The notes under the pieces were generated by a model. That model was not told where the DNA came from and did not search any database. It worked only from the letters and a program-made list of their open reading frames with translations. Positions 63,764-64,000 of a stretch of 64,000 nt of DNA are shown piece by piece. The translations under genes were made by a program, and so were the position numbers. Origin of the DNA: Paraflavitalea sp. CAU 1676. Its GTDB lineage: Bacteria > Bacteroidota > Bacteroidia > Chitinophagales > Chitinophagaceae. The first letter of the stretch is position 1. Each line of letters opens with the position of its first letter. The stretch lies in assembly GCF_029223285.1 (NCBI RefSeq), contig NZ_JARHUJ010000013.1, forward strand, positions 62,001 to 126,000, written 5' to 3'.

Positions 63764-64000
63764 ATGTCAGGTACTTCATCAAAAACAGTTGTATTCATCG
63801 CAGGATTATTTGTTAGCCAGCAGTGTTGGGAAGAGTGGATCGCGCATTTTGAACAAGCAGGCTTTCAATGTATCGCTCCGGCCTGGCCTGGCCAACAGGC
63901 CTCGTCTGAAGAGCTGCGCAACAGGGCCGATGAAGATCAAACTGTATTCCCTACCCTGCAATCCCTTACCGGTTATTATGCTGCCATCATCCGGGCTTTG
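63764..64000 (+). CDS. Alpha/beta hydrolase, N-terminal part (cut by window edge)
   Basis: The 79 codons present read MSGTSSKTVVFIAGLFVSQQ, then CWEEWIAHFEQAGFQCIAPA and WPGQ. This is the first strand, oxyanion-side turn and first helix of an alpha/beta hydrolase. The catalytic Ser region lies outside the window, so the substrate class cannot be judged. It is divergent from the histidine kinase operon and preceded by two inverted-repeat elements. Confidence 0.75.
   Translation, partial: MSGTSSKTVVFIAGLFVSQQCWEEWIAHFEQAGFQCIAPAWPGQQASSEELRNRADEDQTVFPTLQSLTGYYAAIIRAL

Overview
The window reads as chromosomal DNA of a Bacteroidota bacterium, most likely a member of the Chitinophagaceae. The signs are two SusC/SusD outer-membrane glycan uptake pairs, several secreted proteins with C-terminal type IX secretion (T9SS) sorting domains, a DUF6660-like small Cys protein in front of a TonB receptor, a CzcA-type RND pump fused to its outer-membrane factor, and the general absence of strong Shine-Dalgarno sequences. 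I saw no rRNA, tRNA, CRISPR array or intact insertion sequence.

Region 1 (1-19446) is a sugar-utilisation locus. It has an MFS transporter with a mini-AraC regulator, then a LacI-type regulator fused to a galactokinase-like domain that has lost catalytic residues. Next come a SusD/SusC pair facing a divergent operon (carbohydrate acetylesterase, GH95-like hydrolase, GDSL esterase), an aldo/keto reductase plus a rhamnose-mutarotase-family protein as in L-fucose oxidation, an AraC regulator, and a HAD protein without its nucleophile. A perfect palindrome (9976-9989) lies between SusC and the esterase. Half-copies of it sit before the LacI fusion gene and before the HAD gene, which suggests one regulon. 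The probable substrate is an acetylated glycan rich in deoxy-sugars.

Region 2 (19446-30296) is mixed: a VOC protein, a secreted nucleoside hydrolase, a DUF6660/TonB-receptor pair, a frameshifted small gene, a T9SS cargo protein next to a YadA-head/endosialidase-chaperone protein, and a GH29 alpha-L-fucosidase with its AraC regulator.

Region 3 (30368-42331) holds a heavy-metal efflux operon (small leader protein, CzcA-TolC fusion, adaptor), T9SS and TlpA-like proteins, a secreted HExxH metalloprotein and a toxin-antitoxin pair whose toxin is frameshifted.

Region 4 (42485-50161) holds an aldo/keto reductase and then a compact five-gene operon: AhpD-like protein, TonB receptor, MFS transporter and two more AhpD-like proteins, ending at a terminator. 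This is an uptake system with no function I can name.

Region 5 (50434-57573) is a second SusC/SusD operon that ends in a secreted phosphodiesterase. It lies opposite a TetR regulator, with a plausible operator between them. Region 6 (57810-64000) has an ECF sigma factor with a SnoaL-like tail, a DoxX-like membrane protein, a TPR histidine kinase with a sigma54-type response regulator, and the start of an alpha/beta hydrolase behind a cluster of inverted repeats.
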